A DNA stretch of 27,844 nucleotides. It comes from Rodentolepis nana (taxonomy: Eukaryota; Platyhelminthes; Cestoda; Cyclophyllidea; Hymenolepididae). Below the pieces are notes generated by a model. It made no database searches, had not been told where the DNA came from, and saw only the letters and a program-made list of their open reading frames with translations. Position numbers and translations under genes: made by a program. The stretch's first letter is position 1. The number at the start of each line of letters is the position of its first letter. The DNA lies in the NCBI GenBank assembly GCA_900617975.1, contig UZAE01000271.1, positions 1-27,844 on the forward strand, written 5' to 3'. Shown here piece after piece: positions 1 to 11,824 of the stretch.

Positions 1-214
1 GGTGGGAGACAGAAGAGTGATTCAAAGATGTAAAAGAGACAGACAAAAAGGTAGAAAAAGGTGAGGTGAGTACCATGAAAGTAGTCGAATATGACATACA
101 GTGGGGTGATGGTGGTTTGGAGTCAGAAGTCAACTGCTGGATAATAAACTTTTTGCCGTATGAGTACACGTTGCCCAGGGTGCACCACGTGGAGGTAAGT
201 CTATCACACACCCC
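1..214 (-). mobile_element. Retroposon family copy 1, truncated by window edge
   Basis: This is a minus-orientation copy of the dispersed element seen fully at 6245-6571. It keeps the element's body (antisense of the TTGACTTCTGACTTC motif near 123-136) and its head (CCACGTGG plus GGTGCACC palindromes at 180-193). The head ends at the CACACCCC near 214. The 3' tail lies before base 1, so its target-site duplication cannot be tested. The open frame that covers it is repeat sequence, not a gene. Confidence 0.8.
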
Positions 215-3200
215 ATTAAGGCTATTATCGATTAATATAACTAGGGTTTGCTTCAGACATGTGACAGAGCAAGAAGAATTGCGTTCTAGTGCCACACTAT
301 GACCTGCTGAAATGATGTTAAAATTCTATAATTTAATGCGAAATGTTTTGCTGCACCCTTACAGAACCAGACTAAAGAAGACCACAAATAGAACACACAC
401 GCGCCTTTAACGGTCCATTGCAAGTCTATCTTGACCTGCAAGTTTCTGAATTATCACAGGGTTGAAGCAAATCAAGAAAAAAGAATATTTTTAATAATTT
501 GTAATCCTTAAGCCCAAGCAAAGAGAAAGAGAACATTTTATTTTTTGCTCTTTGTATGTAAATATCTGGAAAAGAAATGTATTTTTGGCCTGGTGGATAT
601 TGCCTGATATTGACTTGTATGGAATAATGAATTAATCGATGAAGTATCATATCTTAGGAGAATATGAGGGTTATTACTTAATGAAATCTTGTCATATATG
701 AATCTTAATAATACGCTAATCCGAAGGATGACATAATTTAAGGGTTTACTTTAATTACTTTTTAAGGCAAATAAATACTATCGCTTAACTTCATTCCTAA
801 TAAAAGTAAAAATTTCAATTTCGTTGAAAGATCCTCTATTCAAATTCTAAAAATTACACTCTGGTCAAGATGCTAACTGCGTTATTTTTCGCTAATCCTT
901 CTATTTTATTTTTTTATGACATGAACCCGTCTTGGGGTTAGAGAATGTCATTTCGGGATGGGGAGGTACAAGGTGAAGCCTAGCTGCAACAGAAAAATTA
1001 TCCCTGACCGAAAACGTGTCCTTGATATTTTGTGGGAGTTGAACTAACCAGGTAAAACCCGTCAGAATTGTTAAATTTGTAAGTTTTTTTAAACATTTCG
1101 AAAAGTGATTTATGGGTTAAAAACGTGTGGACTAATATGATACCTGCATACTTCCACCTTATTAACAGTGAAGGAACCATCAAGCTTCTTCTTGAGTGGT
1201 ATCCATTTTGAGACCTGATTCACTGACCCAGTTAATCGCTTTCATCTTTGAGTAGAAGATTTTGACAACTTAAATTGCACTTTCTTTTTCATATCCGATT
1301 TAGCAATTGGACAAAATTTTAAAAAAAGTTGCCATACTACTCGTATTAAATTTTCTCTTTGTTGATTTCCACATTGTTGGATTCTCCATTGATGGCTCGA
1401 CGTGAATTCTAGTGATAATTATAACGCCACTCGACATCACAACTTAATCGTTTGAGCAGTAAGACGAAAGTAAATGGTGAAATAGGCCACCAATCACTCA
1501 GTATCCCCACTTCCGGAATTATTACTAACTCTACTTCGTGAGGATAAATAGCACTTAATTATCATTCATATGAATGCGCTGATTGGCATTACATTTACAG
1601 TAAAACAAATGTGTGCTTTATTCAGTATAATTGGTCGATCTACGTCACTTGTATTATAATGACCAACAATTCCTCTTAATTAAGATACTCTAATGAATAA
1701 AGTTAAGCAGGAATAGAGTTTATTAATTTATCTCAATGTAGGATATACATAGGCTTACGTTCTATTATATCATTGGAATTATGAGCAAGAAATTTTTCCT
1801 CGTGTATGTGCTAAATTGGTACAATTCATTCCTTTGTATGAACAATGGGAACTATTTAATGGGAATTTAAGGAAAGGAAATACGTAGTTAACAAGTCATG
1901 ACATTAAAATTTGTTCTATTTTTCAGTTCATTTTGCCAGGAGCTATTATTCAATTACAATCCACTACCCTCTATTTCAACACTTATCTGTTCGTATTTCA
2001 ATTCCGTCAGCGAGTTCTTGCCTGCGGTGTCCAGTGACTTTTCACAAGGAAATAAATGGATGGCAAAGCACGTTAGATGTATCTTTCACCTTGTAGTCAA
2101 GATACAAGATCTCACAAGATTTCTCTCAAGGTGGACTCCATATCAATTAATAACCCATGGAAGATAACATTTCCAACTTCCTGCTTCTACTAGTGGTTAC
2201 ACAGGTTGATTGTCAATTGGTCTAGACTTTGAGTAGGCATCTCAACTCCATTGGACATATTTTATTTATTCGAAATAACCGTTGATTGTGTGCAGCAACA
2301 GACAAAGAACTTTTACTATTATGTGTTGTATTTGCTTAGTCTGCTCCAAAATTTTAACTTTGTGGTTTGCAACTCGGATTGCTCCAAATGCTTGTCTACT
2401 AAGTCAAGGGCTGATGGATAGCCCTTCCAACGGCTGAGAAGACGAAATGTTTTTTCAGACTATTCAGCTGGCCGTACTCCTAACATGACAGAGATTCGAT
2501 AGTCAAGCTTTTCTAGATGTAATTATTCGAGTGAGACAAATTCGAAATCAAATTCTACATTGAAGTTTCTCCAGCCATCACTTTGATCCCCACCTCTTCA
2601 GTTGTTTCGTACAATTCTGCTTTAATTTTTTTTAATTACCATAATAATACTAATAAAGCAATAATTAGGTTGCTAATTAATTAATGCATCCCATTTCACC
2701 TACTCAAAAAATTTGCTAAAAGTTTGCATTTTTTCAATTCCTGTTTTTTTCACTGATTATGACATAAAGTGCACTAAATAGAAACCATATTGATCTCCAT
2801 ATTGTATGCAAAACACCACAATTTTATATTATTTCTTCAATTGAGTTAAATGTTTCTTGTAGAAAATGACAATTTTCCAAAATATTCTATTTTTATATGC
2901 TTTTATAATGAAAATGTTTTAGAATTACCTTTAGTTTAGACACGCGGAAAACTTTCATGGAAAAAGTCACTGAATGGCTTAATTAACCGACATTCATCGA
3001 TTAGTTCATTGTCTGACCAATCATATTCCGCTCCAGTAGATATGATGTCTAATGACTGGCAAAGATGGGTTCAGTCTTCTTCTGCCAATCACAACGATAT
3101 TGCAAGACACTAATTAGAGTAACAATTGTCATGATGATGAACAAGTTTTATCTGGTTTGCCTCTACCCTAACGTTAACCCCAGAACATGAGCAGCTGTAG

Positions 3201-4266
3201 TACATTTTCAACAGTGTGCTGAACATTACTAAAATTTTATTGATTTACTTCTCTTAATTAAATCCTTCATTAAGTGTAAATCTTAAAACAGGTTCTGTAA
3301 ATGTACGAAACGGATTCCAGACAGAATGTTTGCTCTCTGTTAATAGGTCCACTTAATGAACTTGGGTTTTGAACAAATATCGGAATAGCTTAAGTCGTCA
3401 AGTGTATTTAGAAAAGAGCGCTTTATTTTATTTGAAACAAAATAATAATCAGTATTAATGTAAACTGACAAATATCATGAAACTATCATGATTAAAATTA
3501 TTGATAACTTGGTTCATCATGTTCAATACGTTAAAAAATTTTACCTCTTTATAAATATATACCATTCTAGAAAGTGGTAGATATTTAATCACATGTTGCG
3601 TTTTCAATACACGTAATCTCCAATTACAATTATAAATCGTCATTTTTCTCTCACAACCAATGTGTGGACAGAACCTTGAACACGCCTTAGGAATGTGAAA
3701 AAAAATCGACTAACCAGTAGCTTTTTGTCACGCGAAGGCTAGAAACTTGTGTGCCGCGGTACAGCTATTAACATGATCGTCTTGGAAATAATGCTTAGTT
3801 GATGGGAGAAGCAGAATTCGGGTCTCTCATCAGGGAGGAAGAAGATGGGCGGTTAAAGACAGTAAATTTTTGAATGAAATAAAAATATTAATGTTCCAAC
3901 TATTCAGGAACCATTTCTATTGACTGGTTTCTAGGCTTCATATTGCTCTCTCGCATTCACGTTCCTAAGTTTTAAGATTGTACATTCCTTCAACACCCTA
4001 TTCATTACCTGCCTTATGACAGAATGATAGTAACTTTTCACAATATATTAAGTCATGATCCAATCAATACGTACCCCTACCGAGCTTCAATATGCGTAAT
4101 CTACATTGAGAAGCAGTGATATCAAATTTTCAGGGTACAAAACATTCCCCTAAGTTTGTCAACACTTTCCCATTACTGCTGAATATGTGAACTTCTTCTT
4201 GGCTTTACAACAGCCCCTCTTTTGGTCATCTGGAGCCTTTGTGCCACCTTCACAACATACGTTGCC
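215..4266. other. AT-rich region without a supported gene
   Basis: Only short open frames occur here, and none shows a clear chain of splice sites. The one stretch worth noting is at 1927-2090: it follows a good acceptor (TTTTTCAG ending at 1926) and stays open for some distance in all three plus frames. I could not choose a frame or a partner exon, so I do not call it. No RNA gene or repeat array is visible by eye. Confidence 0.6.
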
Positions 4267-4278
4267 ATTTTACCTAAA
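4267..4278. repeat. Target-site duplication, left (copy 2)
   Basis: ATTTTACCTAAA is repeated exactly at 4971-4982, directly flanking the retroposon copy at 4279-4970. A 12-base direct repeat fits target-primed reverse transcription. Confidence 0.85.
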
Positions 4279-4296
4279 CCGGGGTGTGCGATAGGC

Positions 4297-4505
4297 TTAC
4301 CTCCACGTGGTGCACCCTGGGCAACGTATACTCATACGGCTACCTCCACGTGGTGCACCCTGGGCAATGTATACTCATACACCTCCACGTGGTGCACCCT
4401 GGGCAACGTATACTCACGATAGACTTACCTCCAGGTGGTGCACCCTGGACAACGTATACTCAAACGGCACCTCCACGTGGTGCACCCTGGGCAACGTATG
4501 CTCAC
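4297..4505 (+). repeat. Tandem array of element head, about 43-base period
   Basis: Five units containing CTCCACGTGGTGCACC start at 4301, 4344, 4383, 4429 and 4471, with spacings of 43, 39, 46 and 42. Each unit carries two overlapping palindromes (CCACGTGG and GGTGCACC) followed by CTGGGCAACGTATACTCA. Two more units follow at about 4703 and 4747. The repetitive peptides read in several frames here are by-products of the array, not proteins. Confidence 0.9.
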
Positions 4506-4530
4506 TTCAAACTACTAAATCTATTAACTG

Positions 4531-4700
4531 GCAGTTGACTTCTGACTTCAAACTATGCAAAATTACATTTACCGACAGTTGACTTCTGACTTCAAACTGC
4601 CACTTTATTATTCGGCAGTTGACTTCTGACTTCAAACTACCAAAAGTCTATTAACTGGCAGTTGACTTCTCACTTCAAACTGCCATCACCCAACTTCAAA
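4531..4700 (+). repeat. Tandem array of element body, 40-44-base period
   Basis: Four units of the AGTTGACTTCTGACTTCA motif start at 4533, 4577, 4617 and 4660, with a partial fifth near 4691. The spacings are 44, 40 and 43. Other family copies hold this motif once. The spacing is close to that of the neighbouring head array, which suggests one expansion mechanism acted on both. Confidence 0.85.
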
Positions 4701-4970
4701 CTGCCCACGTGGTGCACCCTGGGCAACGTATACTCATACGGCAAACAAACGTGGTGCACCCTGGGCAACGTATACTCATACGGCAAAAGTCTATTAGCCG
4801 GCAGTTGACTTCTGGCTTCAAAATACCATGGCCCCACTGTAGGTCATATTCGACTACTTCCACAGTACTCACCTCACCTTTTTTCTACCTTTGTGTCTAT
4901 CTCTTTTACATCTTTGTAACACTCTTTCTGATAACTATCAAAAAGTCTGCCATTTGATATAAATAAGTAA

Positions 4971-4982
4971 ATTTTACCTAAA
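4971..4982. repeat. Target-site duplication, right (copy 2)
   Basis: ATTTTACCTAAA is an exact match to 4267-4278 and lies just after the element's AT-rich tail. Confidence 0.85.
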
Positions 4983-6231
4983 TCGTACTAAAATTTACCC
5001 AAAATTATTCTTCATCATCCACTATGAGATGCGCGCTCATTGTTAAAAATGTCGAACGCCATCAGTTTACTTCCAACACTTACGAAAGTTGATATGAATT
5101 TAACAAATAATAATTTAACAAACACACATAATTTCTGCACCTCGATTCCCTTCTTTCACATATCTCGATCGAGACAGTGATCTGGCTGGCAGTAGCCTAT
5201 TCGTGTGTAAACAATGTCTTTGACTTGACTCCCAGTAAACTTGAGGGCATGAATGAGTTTTAATGGATGGTGGTGTTTGGTAACCATTTCGCTGTTATTA
5301 TTACAAAAAATTCTTTCGTTGTGTTTTAAACAAGGCTTTAGTGTAATTTCAACAAATTATCGAATCTGAAATCAGATTTTATTCCCTCATTTTCAGCCTT
5401 GGAATAATGGCAGTTTAGAATTTATAAGACCAAAATTTTCCTCCTCAAAATAATAATACTGTTTTCGTGATTTATTACCCAAATATCAGTTATTTCTGCC
5501 ATATATTTATGTGTATGAATCAATTTTACTTAATTGACCACTTGACTACTTGACTTAAGGTCTTAAGGAATATTTAAGTAACCGAATGCAAATTTATTAA
5601 AATTTGAAAAAGAAATGATATTTTCTACACGTTTCTAGAATAGATTTATTTATTTAAACTCCATACTAATTCAAATAGCTTGAGCCAGAATGTATTCTAC
5701 ATTAGAATAGTTGTGCAAATCGAGAGTAATATGCGAATTTTTACTCCCCTTACACTAACAACGCACCCACATAGTAACTATTGAGTTAACTCGCCATTGC
5801 TTTATAAATACTCAGCTAAGTAGCCTTTCTTATTCATACTCCATCATGGGCTCTCTTTGTCCACTATCTCCCTCATTTGCAAGTTTTTTTCCTCAAATAC
5901 ATTTTCCTCTCCTCTTGATCTTTTTTGTCCTTATTTTTAGTTGAAGCGAATGTCTGCTCCTTGTTTTTGTTAGTTGAAATACCTTAGATTAATTGAATCA
6001 AGATAAGATAAATCTGGCTCCCTTTTCCTCTGTAGGAAAATGTTTTGCGTAGTTTTAAAATAGGCGTCGGAAACAGGGAACTTGGGACTGATTAACAAAA
6101 TTGTGGCTTTCAGTCAACACCTAGAAAAGGCATTTCTACAAGTCATTGCAGTTAACAATGAATAATGGTGAATAGTGACCATAATTCTCTAAAAATTTTC
6201 GAAAATTTTCATATATCTTGAATTAGCTACG
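4983..6231. other. AT-rich region without a supported gene
   Basis: I see no open frame with splice support, no RNA gene and no repeat array. The sequence is AT-rich with a T-rich stretch around 5880-5945. Confidence 0.6.
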
Positions 6232-6244
6232 AGTTCCTTAAACT

Positions 6245-6571
6245 GGGGGTGTGCAATAGACTTACCTCTGCGTGGTGCACCATGGGTAACGTATACTCAT
6301 ACGACAAAAAGTCAATTGATCGGGAGTTGACTTCTGACTTCAAACTACCATGACCCCCACTGTATGACATATTCGATCCCTTCCACAATACTCATCTTAC
6401 TTTTTTATGCCTTTGTGTCTGTCTGTCTGTCTCTTTTACATCTGTGAATCACTCTTCTGTTCCTCCTCTCGACTTTTTGACACTTTGATGTTTCTTCTCC
6501 TCTCTGTGAAGCCCCGAAGTCAGCTCCAGGGCTAATGATAACTATCAAAACGCCTGCCATCTGAAATAAAT
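6245..6571 (+). mobile_element. Retroposon family copy 3, reference full-length copy
   Basis: This is the cleanest copy, 327 bases long. In order it holds the head (GGGGGTGTGCAATAGACTTACC, a GTGGTGCACC palindrome, CGTATACTCATACG), the body (GTTGACTTCTGACTTC), a pyrimidine-rich middle with a short CTGT run (6417-6432), a 3' block (GAAGCCCCGAAGTC...GATAACTATCAAAACGCCTG) and the tail CTGAAATAAATAG. AGTTCCTTAAACT flanks it exactly at 6232-6244 and 6572-6584, a 13-base target-site duplication. This marks it as inserted by target-primed reverse transcription. It has no coding capacity. It could be a SINE or a LINE 3'-end derivative; I find no convincing Pol III A/B box pair. Confidence 0.85.
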
Positions 6572-6584
6572 AGTTCCTTAAACT

Positions 6585-8291
6585 CGGATGTCCTAGACCC
6601 TGAATAAGTTAGGCAGTTGTGTCGAAATTAAATATGTTTTGTTCTAATATGGAATTTATCAGAGCACACGAAATAAATCTCCTTGTAAAGATGAGAATTT
6701 TAAATTTTCATTCTTTCTCAGTTCTCAGTAAATTTATTATTTATAGCTTTTTTAAATCAATTAAAAGAGTGAAATAAAGGAGTAATTTTGGATTTAATTC
6801 AATAAGGCCTTTTCTGAGTCATTTTCAAGCAAAAAGTCATCGAAATCGGGTAATGTTTAGTACCTGGGGGCTGAAGCCCTCTTTTAGACCTTGAAAGTCC
6901 TCCATCAATTGGCCTTCATAATAGTTACTTAGAAAGAACTTGAATAAGTATTTGTTTTGGTAGAAGTCCAGCATACCCTATTATTCTATATAGCAAAATA
7001 TTGGCTAAACACTAAACTAACATCCAAAGTACGCTTCATCTTTTGCTGAAGTCTATTTGCTTATTACTAAATTCATCTAATAATTCGAATCAAGTTGTGA
7101 AAAGTTTGAAATAGACTTCTCCACAATAATTTGTTTGGAAAATGAACGCAAAAATTTGTTTTACTAAAATGAAGCAAATCGGCTTTTAGATTCTTGCTTT
7201 CGAGAACTTATAAAACAACTACAACAACCCACGTACATTTGCACGACATTGAGCAGTTTTGTAGCATTACTCTGCACCTTAGGGTAAAAAACCTGAGAGA
7301 GAGAGAGGAGGTTAGACAACTTACTGGACAAAGTGGCCACTTCCAACTCACTCGATGGACACATTTGCCTTTTCATTACCGCCTAAATCTAACTATAAAA
7401 CGTAATAAAGTATCGAAATCTTCCAATATTTGCATCCATGCACAACAATGTTGCAAATTTTACTCGCATGAAATTATACCGAACAGGACTAAAATTACTG
7501 CATTTTGTAGCAGATCAATTGTATTATCAATGTATATTAGTGTGCTTTCTATAGTTTTATTTTAACCCTTTGCGAATGTTGAACGAATGGTCACCTTTTA
7601 TCCGTTATTGAAGCATTGTTCCTAAGATTGGTTTTCAGTTGTACCGGATTCGTCGCACATAGTTCCTTGATTATGGCAAGAATTCCATCATTATTAACTC
7701 AAACATATTTTATACCAACTAGTAGATGAATTCGAGAAATCATGCAGATTTTCCAGATGAGGAAGATGATAAGGTATGGCATGCTAATTTAATATTTTAA
7801 ATGCAAACTTAGTTGGCCCAATAATTCTGAACTCTGGTGAATTAGTGACAATCCAATTCCTTTAATTACACTCCTAAAGTTTCCTTTCCGAATTGAAAGT
7901 GAGCTGGTACTTCTTTGGCCCTTTAACGCCCAACAGGACTGTACGGTCCTCTTTCAAAATAAGCTCCGTTGACACTAGACTCGTAACAGAAGACACTAGT
8001 GCTATTAGAAACATGATCACTACGTCTGCAGCCTTCGTCTGATACCATCAAAACTCATTTAGTTGGCGGCATTAAGCTTCTTTGAGACATGTGTGATTGC
8101 GTTTGGAGAATTTTTTAGTAAAATAATTCGGGTGTTTTGAGGGATAACGTAGCTTCATGTCTTTAGTAGTTGTCCACTTTAAAGCCTTTAAACAAAGAAC
8201 ATGTAAAACTTTGCATTCATGGATATATCAGATAATAAAAGGGTTTCCTGTAACGAAACGCAATTCTTACCTTTCGTTAAAAATAATAACT
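6585..8291. other. AT-rich region without a supported gene
   Basis: Open frames occur on both strands at 7164-7565 (123 codons plus, 70 codons minus), but they overlap each other and share a GA/CT simple repeat at 7296-7310. On the minus strand a CT-rich acceptor-like site reads into one of them, but I found no partner exon. Nothing else stands out. Confidence 0.5.
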
Positions 8292-8303
8292 GCAGTTAGC
8301 AAC

Positions 8304-8638
8304 ATCTATGTATTTATTTATATCAAAAGGTAGTCGTTTTGATAGTTATCATTTGTCCTTTAGTTGACATCAGGCTCCACAGAGGAGAAGGAACATCAAA
8401 GTGGAAAAAGACGAGAAGGGGGGGAGGGAACAGAGGAGTGTTTCAAAGAAGCAAAAGGGACAGACAAAAAAGGTAGAAAAAAGGTGAGGTGAGTACTATG
8501 GAAGTAGTCGAATATGACATACGGTGGAGTGGTGGTAGTTTGAAGTCAGAAGTCAACTACCAATTGATAGACTTTTTTGCCGCATGAATATACGTTGTCC
8601 GGGGCGCACCACGTGGAGGTAAGTCTGTCGCACACCCC
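8304..8638 (-). mobile_element. Retroposon family copy 4
   Basis: This is a minus-orientation copy. Its tail, read on the plus strand, begins TATTTATTTATATCA, and its head ends at GTCTGTCGCACACCCC. Near-identical flanks GCAGTTAGCAAC (8292-8303) and GCATTTAGCAAC (8639-8650) differ at one base in 12. This fits an older insertion than copies 2 and 3. The antisense head places GAG/GTAAGT, a full splice-donor consensus, on the plus strand with the GT at 8619. Confidence 0.85.
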
Positions 8639-8650
8639 GCATTTAGCAAC

Positions 8651-11600
8651 CTAACATGATAGTTACGAAAGAAAATAAATAAGGAAAACTTTAGTGGTAA
8701 CGTTTTAGAACAACGAATCATTCAACTTGTTTCACAAATCAGGTTGATTACACGCGGTTAAGTTTAGTAGATGAAAATAAAATCTGAATTTCCTGTTTCC
8801 ATGAAATGTTAGTAATACTTTTTCTTATTTTAGATAAACAAAAAATCCATTATTTCGAGATTAATTCAAATAGAACTTTTGTTATAACCTAAAACTTCTA
8901 GCGTCATTTGACGCTTTGTTAGTTTGGAAAGCGGTTAGGAGATTGTAAAATTGTCACTTTTATTGCCTAAGTAGAAAATAAATTCGTACATCAACCTTGT
9001 GGAAAATAATTTAATTGGTGTGATTCACTACTTTATGGGAGTTAGCCAAATGAATTTTAGACCTATTAGACTTAAGCGAATTGCCTGAACGTATTTCGTT
9101 CTATGACCCCCCCCCCCCTCCCCACCCCCAAGGTGCATTTCAAAGCATAGTAATTTGGAATTAGAACTGATGAAATTTGCTCATTTCTGCATGTGTGGTT
9201 GATGTAAAGTTGAATTACTTGGTGCGCTGATATGGAATCAATAAATCTCGGCTAGCCTCAATTTTTATGCTCTAGTAGTTAAGGAGAGCAGGATTGGGAG
9301 TCTTTGGTCCTGCTTCATATGGTTTTTCATTAAAAATTCTATCAGCCAGTGGATGCAAATGATTAATCTAACCATCCCTAGAGTATCATCACAATGACGA
9401 GATAGTGACGAATTGAACAATGTACGGTTTACAAAATTCGATGAGACATTTGAACGCGAACCGACTACTTTTACTTATGAACTTTGAAATACCGGAAAAT
9501 TTAAAACATTAGATATTATTAATCAGAAGGAGCGCGAATATACCTATTTGGGAGTATCTTTTCTTTAAGAAAACACTTGCGGTTAAGTTAATGACTGAAA
9601 ATTATAAAAATCTGAAGGCAAAATTTGTGAGAATGAAATAACACTGAATACGTATTGAAACCGAGACCTGTGATCAGGTAACGATAGTTCGAGACCCACA
9701 CTAGCTAATATTTGACCTGCACGGTCAACTCAACTTGGAGTATCGCAATTTGTCCTGTTTATAATAACTCCTCCTCTACTCACTCGGCGCTGACGTTATT
9801 TTCGTATTCACTACGATTTTATATTTTTTATTGTTTATTTACAAATAGTTTTTATGTCGATGCAGGGTCAGAGCTATATGGAAGAGGTTTTTAAATTTTG
9901 TCACGAATTCAGAATAGGTTCATCTCTCTCCAGCTCAAAAAATTCATGATTGACTTTTAAACGACTTTCCAAACATGATGGCAATGAATCCTTTGTGAAG
10001 AAATAAGATGACATTCTGATATATTTCGTTTAAACACTCCCAGTCTTTGTAAATGAGCAAACAGAAATACAATAGGGGAAGTTTGCGGAGCCTTGCATAT
10101 GAGGGACAGTGATCATGTCAGTGTTGTGAGAGCTTTATATCCCATTGTATGGACAGATAGGTAGATTTTTATGCTCTTGGGATTAGATCTACATTCCTGA
10201 TCCTTTAATGATCCTTTAGGAAGAGATTTGGCTGGTACAGAGATATTTCTTAATTTTACTTATGACTCTACCTAGAGGAGAATGTACTGTTGTACCCGAA
10301 AATACTGATAATGTTGGGGAGATTTTAATAAATAAAGGTTTAATAAAAGAAAAAGAGAGAGATCGGAGTGAGCGTTAGTTTTGGTTTGTGTCTTCAACCA
10401 AAATTCGTCGATCGATTTTTTATTCAGTCTCTATGAATGTTTTTTATCTTTATAAATTTAATTAAGAAAAATAAAAAAGAAATATGAGTCATAGTTTCCT
10501 AATGTAATGGAGATACATATTTACCCACAAAAATAAGATCAAATAGAATGGTGTTAAAGGAAGTAGATAACATATCGAAAACTAATTTTTTAGAGTGAAA
10601 TACTGGATGAAACGAGATCTTTACCGCTTCAAAATTTCTGTAGAGGTAACAGATGAAGTCTTGAGCTCTAATAAATTGTGCGACTGTACATAAGGAATCC
10701 GATAAACCAGTAAGTGAACCATTGTTGATTAGATTCTACAGTAAACATATTATTTCTAAAATAAGAATAAGGCAAATAATTTGGATTTGTAGTCAAACTT
10801 TCACCTTTGGCAAAATCGGTAAAGTTCCTATGTATTAAATGGTCCGAAAACTCTGTATTTGAAACGGACAGGCGATACTACAATCAAAAGAAATCATTAA
10901 TAATATTTGCCCTTAAGACACCAAAATATTGCTTAATATCAAAAACTATAATGTAAAATATGACTATCTACCTGCATATATTTGCGTTTATAAATTTCTT
11001 TGCATACTAAAAAAGAAGTCAACGTTTCGGAAAGACTTGAACATTCATGCTCAGTCCAAAACAGAAACACGTAAATATAGTTTAGGTTTCATGATATATC
11101 TATATAATATCGCTTGTGATTAAATAGCTTAGCATTTTTTTATTTGAATGAAATATAATCTCGGACGATTTTTTTGCAGAAATCATTTAAAAATTTTGAA
11201 GATCTAAAACATCCCTTAATGAAAATATGACATTCTTATTATAATAATACTATTAAAAACTATGCGATTTAAAAATATGAGATAAACGTCATAAGTGAAA
11301 TAACAAAGTGATTTACATAGAAATAAAATTATCGTTCCGCAACCTTGGGTTATTGAGGCTAAATTTCAGTGAATATGTGCGCTAATTAAGTGTCACCGGG
11401 CACGGAGTGCACTGTACGTATTTTTTCAAATGTCGTGATATTCAAGCGATCCGCTAATTATTTGGCTTGCAATGTTCCCCGCAAATCATTCAGGATCTCG
11501 ATCTTGTAAAAATCTACCTCCGTCAATACTTTTTAACATCTTGTTCATCTTCACTTTTTCTAAAATTGACAAGTAATGAGTAGTAAACATGGTTACCATA

Positions 11601-11732
11601 ATTCATAGCTCGAAATCGTCTTTATTTTGTTGCTTTAAAAAACAAAAGAGCAATGCTATTTATGATGAGGTAGTTTTATTCTTTACTCTTATAAGCCTTC
11701 TGGGACGACATTAAATGTGCGTTTTCTCGTAG
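8651..11732. other. AT-rich region upstream of gene A, no supported gene
   Basis: No exon is convincing here. There is a C-rich tract at 9107-9129 (twelve C, then CCCC and CCCCC). An A-rich stretch at 10,325-10,365 contains AATAAA. If gene A begins before 11,733, its upstream exon or promoter should lie in this region or further left, but I cannot place either. Confidence 0.5.
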
Positions 11733-11824
11733 CCTCACGAAGAAAGCGCTTCCCGCGAATCTCCTAATTCATCTAATTCAATCAATGCTGGCTTTTGTCA
11801 AAGGCGAAATTGCTTTACCATGGG
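11733..11824 (+). CDS. Gene A first visible exon, start uncertain
   Basis: An ATG at 11,820 in ACCATGG context lies only five bases before the donor GG/GTGAGT. It would give an N-terminus MGGKRNC, a possible N-myristoylation start (Gly2) with a nearby Cys. The same frame is open back to 11,733, where a TTTTCTCGTAG acceptor begins. Read as an internal exon it adds about 29 Ser/Asn/Glu-rich residues of the same flavour as the rest of the protein. In the first case 11,733-11,819 is 5' UTR. I cannot decide between them. Confidence 0.55.

Larger units (their letters stand above)
4279..4970 (+). mobile_element. Retroposon family copy 2, internally expanded
   Basis: This is a plus-orientation copy, about twice the length of its relatives (692 against about 330 bases). 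It starts at CCGGGGTGTGCG and ends in the family tail (CATTTGATATAAATAAGTAA). Perfect 12-base duplications bound it at 4267-4278 and 4971-4982, so the whole expanded unit lies within one insertion. The extra length is two tandem arrays derived from the element's own head (4297-4505 and 4703-4790) and body (4531-4700). The C-rich 3' part found in other copies, including the CTCGAC/GAAGCCCGAAGTC block, is missing here. The sequence passes from CATCTTTGTAACACTC straight to CTTTCTGATAACTATC near 4930. No reverse transcriptase is encoded. Confidence 0.85.

Noticed and set aside
1898..2167. Possible upstream exon after the TTTTTCAG at 1919-1926
   Set aside because: All three plus frames are open for over 100 bases, the donor is unclear and no partner exon was found, so I could not choose a frame or link it to gene A.
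4222..4957. Several overlapping plus-strand open frames with peptide repeats such as STWCTLGNVYS
   Set aside because: All lie in the retroposon tandem arrays; the repetition comes from a 43-base DNA repeat read in different frames, and the element sits between target-site duplications.
4279..6571. Pol III A/B boxes in the retroposon (TGGTGCACCCTGG and ATTCGACTAC)
   Set aside because: Both only partly match the consensus and are spaced too far apart in the body, so a tRNA-derived SINE is not supported.
7164..7565. Overlapping open frames on both strands, including a 123-codon plus frame
   Set aside because: No splice context, no recognisable motif, and a GA simple repeat inside; likely chance.
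9107..9129. Long C tract (quadruplex potential on the minus strand)
   Set aside because: A simple homopolymer in gene-free sequence; likely a slippage tract and prone to sequencing error.
10261..10405. LTR-like look: TGTACTGTTGTACCC, then AATAAA in an A-rich stretch
   Set aside because: No second copy in the window, no TG...CA ends that can be fixed and no flanking duplication.
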